In this document: positions 59,845-64,000 of the stretch, in pieces
Numbering within the stretch: position 1 is the stretch's first letter
Layout of the letters: each line of letters opens with the position of its first letter
NCBI GenBank assembly: GCA_022821495.1
Contig: JAJEDN010000105.1
Span: forward strand, 1-64,000
Source of the DNA: Candidatus Poribacteria bacterium
Lineage (GTDB): Bacteria > Poribacteria > WGA-4E > WGA-3G
Length of the DNA: 64,000 bases
Reading direction: 5' to 3'
Notes under the pieces: model-generated
What the model saw: only the letters and a program-made list of their open reading frames with translations
Told to the model about the DNA's origin: nothing
Databases searched by the model: none
Translations under genes and position numbers: made by a program

Positions 59845-60223
59845 CTCGCTTCCAATTTGGCAAGTTCCTTGGTTCATTGCGGTTTTCCAATCATCTTGCC
59901 CAGCGATGTCATCATCTTTGAAGTTGTCAAAATTCTCACTGTACCACACGTCGCCAAATGCATTGAACCCCAAAAACAGGAGTCCGAAACTGAATATCAA
60001 ACTTCGCTTTAACATCATCATCATAAGCCTCCTGCAAGTTTTGTTATTTTATCGTATCAGGGGTCAGGTTGCAGCTCTCGTCGATCAGGGATGTCTATTG
60101 TACCAGAATTGCTGACCAAAGTCAATGTTTTTAGAATGTTTGGTTTTCAGCAATCAGTTGTCAGTAATGGGGAAATCCGTAGAAAAACCCTGTCGGGTTT
60201 GGAAATGGCATCTACGGAAGTTA

Positions 60224-60901
60224 TCAATTGAGTGTTTCAGCCCACTCGCTGAGAACCCGTGCCATCTCGACAAAAACATCTTCTTCCGTTTTACGGCGTT
60301 TGAGTACCTTGAACCCATGGTCTGCTGTGTCCAGCAGGTGTAGGGTTGCTTTGTCGCCGAGTTTTTCGCAGACGGGTTCTAATAGGTCGAGTACTGCTAA
60401 CTTATCACGGGTACCGGATAGAAACAGCATCGGAATTGTGACATCCGTAAGGTGTTCTGCGCGCTCTGTGCCTTCTCTGCCAGATGGATGCAGCGGGAAT
60501 GCGAAAAATACCAGACCTGTGACGTGTTCAATCGGTTCTTTCGCTGCGGACATTGAGGACATACGTCCGCTGTAGGAGTGTCCGCCGACGAGGATGGATA
60601 AATCGCTTGCAGCTTCGTGTGCAGCCGCTGCAGCGGAGCGGACAGTTTGGAGTGCGACCGCTTCTGATTCCCGACCCCCGCCACCGCGTTCCATATAAGG
60701 AAACTGGTAACGGAACGTAGCGATGCCTATATCCGCTAACCGTTCTGAGATTGTCTGGAGCGTTGAGTGGCGCATATTTGTACCTGCACCGTGTCCAAGA
60801 ACGAGTAGCCATTTCGCGTGGTCGGGACGCATCAAGATTGAGGATACTTCGCCTTTTTCTGGCGTTGCGATAAATTTGGATTCGATTGTTTCGTAGTTCA
60901 T
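60224..60901 (-). CDS. Alpha/beta hydrolase (KAN-family/dienelactone hydrolase-like)
   Basis: A 225-residue cytoplasmic hydrolase. LLVLGHGAGTNMRH near residue 33 is the oxyanion region, GGHSYSGRMSS near residue 107 holds the nucleophile Ser, LFLSGTRDKL contains the acid Asp, and DTADHGFKVLKRR near the end supplies the His. The GGHSYSGR form is that of the KANL3/Tex30-like group of small hydrolases. GAGGG lies before the ATG. Function unknown; it precedes repeats and the HD oxygenase gene. Confidence 0.82.
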   Translation of the reverse strand: MNYETIESKFIATPEKGEVSSILMRPDHAKWLLVLGHGAGTNMRHSTLQTISERLADIGIATFRYQFPYMERGGGGRESEAVALQTVRSAAAAAHEAASDLSILVGGHSYSGRMSSMSAAKEPIEHVTGLVFFAFPLHPSGREGTERAEHLTDVTIPMLFLSGTRDKLAVLDLLEPVCEKLGDKATLHLLDTADHGFKVLKRRKTEEDVFVEMARVLSEWAETLN

Positions 60902-60924
60902 TTTTTCCCTCTGTGATTTGTGTA

Positions 60925-61057
60925 AGTATCGCGAGCGATAAGAAATCCTCGAGCAAAAATACTCGTTCCTATAGGAAATATTATAAGATCGCGAGCGCAG
61001 CTCGCTCCTACAGGGAGTATCATAAGATCGCGAGCGCAGCTCGCTCCTACAGGGGAG
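60925..61057. repeat. Tandem ATCGCGAGCGCAGCTCGCT palindromes
   Basis: Two near-identical units (from 60983 and from 61023) read ATAAGATCGCGAGCGCAGCT then CGCTCCTACAGGG with a spacing of 40 bases. A degenerate third unit starts near 60928. Each contains the palindrome GCGAGCGCAGCTCGC. They fill the space between two minus-strand genes. Confidence 0.7.
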
Positions 61058-61070
61058 ATGCTTTCTCTAA

Positions 61071-61667
61071 TTACACCAAGCACTGTTGCACGATGTCTCG
61101 GTAGGTTTCTAATCCTGCGATTTCTAACCCTTTGATTTTTGCAAGATCGTCCCAGCGGCGTAGTGTGAGCGCGTCTTGGAAATGCGGGATTTCCTCAAAC
61201 GCTTCCTGTTCCTCGTCTGACATGATACCGCCTTGAACTATGAGGCTCCTTTTCGATGCTTCGGATAACCCGTCGTGGTAAGTGGCATCGGTTTTACAGA
61301 GATACCGCTTTGCTGGCACATGCAGCCGGATTGGTGTTGTGACGGCTTCTGGGAAAAAGGGTGCCAGATACTCCGCGCCAATCGCTTCATGATTCAGATC
61401 TATGTCAAGGAAGGCTTTATCGGCGTTGTGTTCATCTAAGATAATATGTCCGATATCGTGAAGTAATGCGCCTGTAATCAGCGTTGGACTTGCATCGTGC
61501 TGTTTTGCGAGTGCGGCGCATTGGAGTGCGTGTTCTAACTGCGTCACTACCTCATCGTAGAATGACTGTCCTCGTCTTTCCATGTATTCAAACAGCGCAT
61601 CAACCTGCTGTTGTGTGGTTGCCCCCATCATTTCCTGTGCGAGGCTTAGATCAACGTAATTTTGCAT
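61071..61667 (-). CDS. HD-domain oxygenase, PhnZ-like
   Basis: The 198-residue protein belongs to the HD-domain group of mixed-valent diiron oxygenases that includes PhnZ. SFYDEVVTQLEHALQCAALA near residue 36 matches the Tyr/Glu lid and first metal His. ALLHDIGHIILDEHNAD near residue 67 is the HD pair and next His. LNHEAIGAEYL and LHVPAKRYLC supply further metal His residues. In PhnZ these residues cleave the C-P bond of a hydroxylated phosphonate. Its start lies 17 bases inside the preceding dioxygenase gene, which matches the PhnY-PhnZ partnership. A GAGGGAAAA ribosome site lies about 12 bases upstream. Confidence 0.78.
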   Translation of the reverse strand: MQNYVDLSLAQEMMGATTQQQVDALFEYMERRGQSFYDEVVTQLEHALQCAALAKQHDASPTLITGALLHDIGHIILDEHNADKAFLDIDLNHEAIGAEYLAPFFPEAVTTPIRLHVPAKRYLCKTDATYHDGLSEASKRSLIVQGGIMSDEEQEAFEEIPHFQDALTLRRWDDLAKIKGLEIAGLETYRDIVQQCLV

Positions 61668-62442
61668 GGTTTACTGTTTTCCCTCGAAAATGTGCGATTT
61701 TGCTAATTTGCTTGTCTCGGTTTGAGCCGTCTTCTGCATATTCTGAGAAAGCCTGCCGTTTGTCGGCATAATACTTTTCGCGCCAATCCCCTTGGGATCT
61801 GGCATTGTAAGTGAGATAGACAATGCGTCTCGGTTGGTCAGAGCGATTTGTGGGACTCTTGTGTGGAATGTAGGAGCCGAAAAGGAGAATGTCCCCGGGA
61901 TCTGTTGGCACTGCTACCCACTCCATTGTTGCAGCGGTTTCGGGTGCAACGCAGCCTTTTTCATCGAGTGCGATGAACCCTTCTTGATGCCGACCCGGTG
62001 AAAAATAGAGGCATCCGCTTTCGGGCGTTGCAGCGTCCACCGAAATTAAACAGGTGATATGGTAGTCGATGAACTCATAGGCAGGTGCGTCCTGATGGGC
62101 AGCGTAACCACCGCCTCCGGGATATTTGTAGTTAATTTTCTCTTTGTAGAGAACTGCCTGTTCTGCCATCAACTCGGAAACAACATCTAATACCTTGCCA
62201 TCTGTCACCGTGGCTCTCATATCGGTGTGATACGGCACGAAATTTTCTGAACGGGAGAGTCGTGGGCCATTTGGCGTGGATTCGTAATGATGCATCCACT
62301 TGTCGGTGGTCGGTTTCCAGTCCGAGATTTCAGAGACCCATGCCTGTAGAGCGTCCACTTCTTCCGCTGAGAAAAAATTGGGAACTTTCAGGTAGCCGTT
62401 GGTTTTCCAGTCTTTGTGAAGTCCCGAATTAAGGTAAGACAT
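61651..62442 (-). CDS. 2-oxoglutarate/Fe(II) dioxygenase, PhnY-like (PhyH family)
   Basis: The 263-residue protein is a phytanoyl-CoA dioxygenase-type enzyme. The facial triad is HQD in AAHQDAPAYEF (His and Asp) and the His of SYIPHKSPTNRS, with an Arg in RRIVYLTYN for 2-oxoglutarate. KWMHHYE, LSRSENFVPYH and AVLYKEKINYKYPGG resemble the dioxygenases that hydroxylate 2-aminoethylphosphonate or its N-methylated form. Together with the overlapping HD oxygenase this suggests oxidative breakdown of a phosphonate to phosphate. AAGGAAGAGG precedes the ATG. PhyH proteins are numerous in this kind of genome, so the exact substrate is inferred. Confidence 0.8.
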   Translation of the reverse strand: MSYLNSGLHKDWKTNGYLKVPNFFSAEEVDALQAWVSEISDWKPTTDKWMHHYESTPNGPRLSRSENFVPYHTDMRATVTDGKVLDVVSELMAEQAVLYKEKINYKYPGGGGYAAHQDAPAYEFIDYHITCLISVDAATPESGCLYFSPGRHQEGFIALDEKGCVAPETAATMEWVAVPTDPGDILLFGSYIPHKSPTNRSDQPRRIVYLTYNARSQGDWREKYYADKRQAFSEYAEDGSNRDKQISKIAHFRGKTVNHAKLR

Positions 62443-62538
62443 AATCCTCTTCCTTGTGAATAATTCTGTTATCTGTCAGTATAGCGTGTAGAAAATCTTT
62501 TGTCAAATTTTAGCAGTTTTGGTGTGGACAATAATTAC

Positions 62539-62567
62539 TTGTAAGAAAAGTGCATAAGCCTTATAAT
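62539..62567 (+). promoter_or_regulatory. Promoter for the Rieske gene
   Basis: TTGTAA (62539-62544) and TATAAT (62562-62567), spacer 17 bases, about 83 bases before the start codon. Confidence 0.55.
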
Positions 62568-62650
62568 AGAAGATACAATAACTTGCGTTAGAATCGAATC
62601 AAATAGCAAAATTATTTCCCATAAATCGGACCTACAACAGGAGATTGATT

Positions 62651-64000
62651 ATGCGTACTTCAACCCTTACTCCGCAAGAGACCGGTGTGGGTTCTATCCA
62701 CGTTGAGGCGTTGCCGATAGATGAGGTGGTAGAGACTGAACTTGTCTACCATCAATTGTGTCTCGCTGATGATTTTGAGGATTTGGAAGGTAAACCGTTC
62801 CATGTCAACGGCACACACCTCGCGGTTTTCAAGTTTGAGGACAAGTTCTACGCCGTGGACAACCGATGCCCACACATGGGGTATCCGATGTCGAAAGGCA
62901 GTATCCGAGATGGTGTGCTTATCTGTCACTGGCATCACTGGGAATTCGACCTCAAATCGGGCGGATGCTTTTTGGCATTTGGCGATGACCTGAAAGCGTT
63001 TCCTGTCGAATTGCGAGATGACGGTTACCTATATGTCGGATTAGCGAAAGGCGAGCGGGAGGCAGCGAAGCGGCGGGTCATTGACAGCGGTAAACGCGCA
63101 CTCGAACGCGGACTCAAAGACCGTAGTACCTTCTTTATCGCGAAAGCCGTCACTGCGCTTCGGGACGCGGGCGCGACACCGAACGAGATTATTCAACAGG
63201 GACTTCACTACGGAGCGCATAAAAGTAGTGATGGATGGTCGTCGGGTGTTGCTATCCTCACCCTCGCGGCGAATCTGTGGGACGACGTTGATCCGAAAGA
63301 TCATAACCTGTTTCTCGTACACGGCTTGAGCCAGATTAGCCGTCGAACGACTGGCAGTGCGCGTCCATATCGCGCCCCGTTCCCGCAAGTGAGCGAGGAA
63401 CACGATCTTGAAACGCTCAAGCGGTGGTTCCGCTATTTTATAGATAAACGGCACTCAGGTGCCGCGGAGCGTATCTTATTGACGCTGAACGACCGGGATT
63501 ACGATAAATCGGTGCTCGCGGATTTCGTCTACACAGCAGCGACGGACTACTACTTCACTGGCGATGGACACGCCCTCGATTTCGCCAACAAGATGTTTGA
63601 GGCATTGGATTACGTCGAATGGGACGGCGCACACGAAATTTTACGTCCGATTGTCGTTGATCTGGTGAGTCGGACCCGGCATGAAGAGACCTCGCGATGG
63701 GCGGATGCGGTACCGGTGTTGGAACCGGTCTTTGAACGACTTGATAGCATCTGGGAAGAGAATCAAGCCAATGAAGCTGAACTGGATATTTCGGCGTTTA
63801 CACAGGTGCTCCTCGGTGATGAATTTGAGCCGACTGTCGCTGTGGTCGAAGAGAAACTACGTGCGGGTGTGGATCCGCGGGACATCTGTCGTGCGATGAC
63901 CTACGCTTCAGCGGTTCGCACAGCCCGTTTCCATCTGAAGAACGAAGGCGATTGGCACGATGTCGCGAATATCTACTCGTATGCACACGCGCTGTATCAC
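62651..64000 (+). CDS. Rieske [2Fe-2S] protein with large uncharacterised C-terminal domain, cut by window edge
   Basis: The frame is open for 450 codons from the ATG at 62651 to the last base, so the C-terminus is missing. Residues about 40-140 form a Rieske domain: CPHMG near residue 76 and CHWHHW near residue 97 bind the cluster. After residue 150 comes a helical region with no known motif (GLHYGAHKSSDGWSSGVAIL, HGLSQISRRTTGSARP and YTAATDYYFTGDGHALDFAN). It has scattered conserved-looking His and Asp residues. The fusion could be an oxygenase or a redox-sensing enzyme. No clear ribosome site; GGAG lies about 9 bases upstream. Upstream, divergently, is the PhnY-like gene. Confidence 0.82.
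   Translation, partial: MRTSTLTPQETGVGSIHVEALPIDEVVETELVYHQLCLADDFEDLEGKPFHVNGTHLAVFKFEDKFYAVDNRCPHMGYPMSKGSIRDGVLICHWHHWEFDLKSGGCFLAFGDDLKAFPVELRDDGYLYVGLAKGEREAAKRRVIDSGKRALERGLKDRSTFFIAKAVTALRDAGATPNEIIQQGLHYGAHKSSDGWSSGVAILTLAANLWDDVDPKDHNLFLVHGLSQISRRTTGSARPYRAPFPQVSEEHDLETLKRWFRYFIDKRHSGAAERILLTLNDRDYDKSVLADFVYTAATDYYFTGDGHALDFANKMFEALDYVEWDGAHEILRPIVVDLVSRTRHEETSRWADAVPVLEPVFERLDSIWEENQANEAELDISAFTQVLLGDEFEPTVAVVEEKLRAGVDPRDICRAMTYASAVRTARFHLKNEGDWHDVANIYSYAHALYH

Larger units (their letters stand above)
58565..60024 (-). pseudogene. Secreted LamG-type protein (LamG7), split by an IS element
   Basis: The gene is cut in two by the element at 59120-59844. The 5' part (60024 to 59845, 60 codons) carries an AGGAGG ribosome site, a signal peptide (SLIFSFGLLFLGFNAFG) and YSENFDNFKDDDIAGQDDW. 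The 3' part (59114 to 58565) continues with KRGDTGKSILVTEK and ends in KLATTWGRIKQRL. Removing the element and keeping one TTGAC joins them in frame as ...GSE-V-K-RGD..., a 244-residue protein. GTG AAG or GTC AAG both give Val-Lys, so either copy of the pentamer restores the gene. The fold resembles a 3-keto-disaccharide hydrolase/LamG-like jelly roll. A truncated product from GTG 59119 would lack the export signal. Confidence 0.85.

Noticed and set aside
60930..61057. Possible CRISPR or tRNA in the repeated palindromes
   Set aside because: Only two good units exist, the units abut with no unique spacers, and no cloverleaf can be drawn.

Overview
This window looks like chromosomal DNA of a Gram-negative, free-living or symbiotic bacterium of moderate GC content. 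Lipopolysaccharide precursor genes (kdsB, gmhB, the hldE kinase part), a Wza-like exporter with a Wzc-like tyrosine kinase, and lipoproteins show a two-membrane envelope. The many LamG proteins, the phytanoyl-CoA dioxygenase relative, the enolase and LarA families and the heavy load of dispersed palindromes resemble Candidatus Poribacteria or a close relative. That placement is an inference; there is no rRNA or tRNA gene in the window to test it.

Layout: 1-7.2 kb holds a cut-off unknown gene, moeA, an amidohydrolase, a damaged REP-associated transposase (RAYT) between GTAG-type REP palindromes, an alpha/beta hydrolase, a rhodanese with TGA exactly at its catalytic cysteine codon, and a MATE exporter. 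7.3-18.5 kb has two promoter-driven LamG proteins around a degenerate AAA ATPase, then accD, topA, ftsE, ftsX and a PolX-PHP protein. FtsE and the PolX polymerase domain have lost catalytic residues. 18.5-31 kb is a minus-strand run (phosphodiesterase, eight-repeat surface protein, NYN protein, nucleotide-sugar dehydrogenase, gmhB, hldE kinase), then the plus-strand wza/wzc pair for polysaccharide export. 31-43 kb has two nucleoside-type ABC permeases, a DegT aminotransferase, glpD, a NucS-like nuclease, a BatA-like protein, livK-livH-livM, a lipoprotein and a PAP2 phosphatase. 43-54 kb has a small HTH protein, three tandem LamG paralogues, kdsB-pyrG, two LarA-like racemases coupled to a TRAP permease pair, and a sixth LamG protein.

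54-64 kb is the most mobile part. It has an enolase-superfamily enzyme, a VapC toxin with an unusual multidomain antitoxin, a complete TnpB element, and a LamG gene split by a second element that shares the TnpB element's ends but carries an internally deleted, antisense IscB/IsrB-like gene. After these come an alpha/beta hydrolase, a PhnZ-like HD oxygenase overlapping a PhnY-like 2-oxoglutarate dioxygenase (a likely phosphonate-oxidising pair), and a Rieske protein cut by the window edge.

Three features recur. Dispersed palindromic repeats supply ribosome binding sites or sit inside operons. Seven LamG-type proteins, from at least three sub-groups, end in a KLxTTWGxxK-like tail. Sigma-70-like promoters are unusually easy to see. 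The strongest candidates for something new are the TGA-containing rhodanese, the paired TnpB/IscB-type elements with the cleanly reconstructable insertion, and the shared C-terminal tail.
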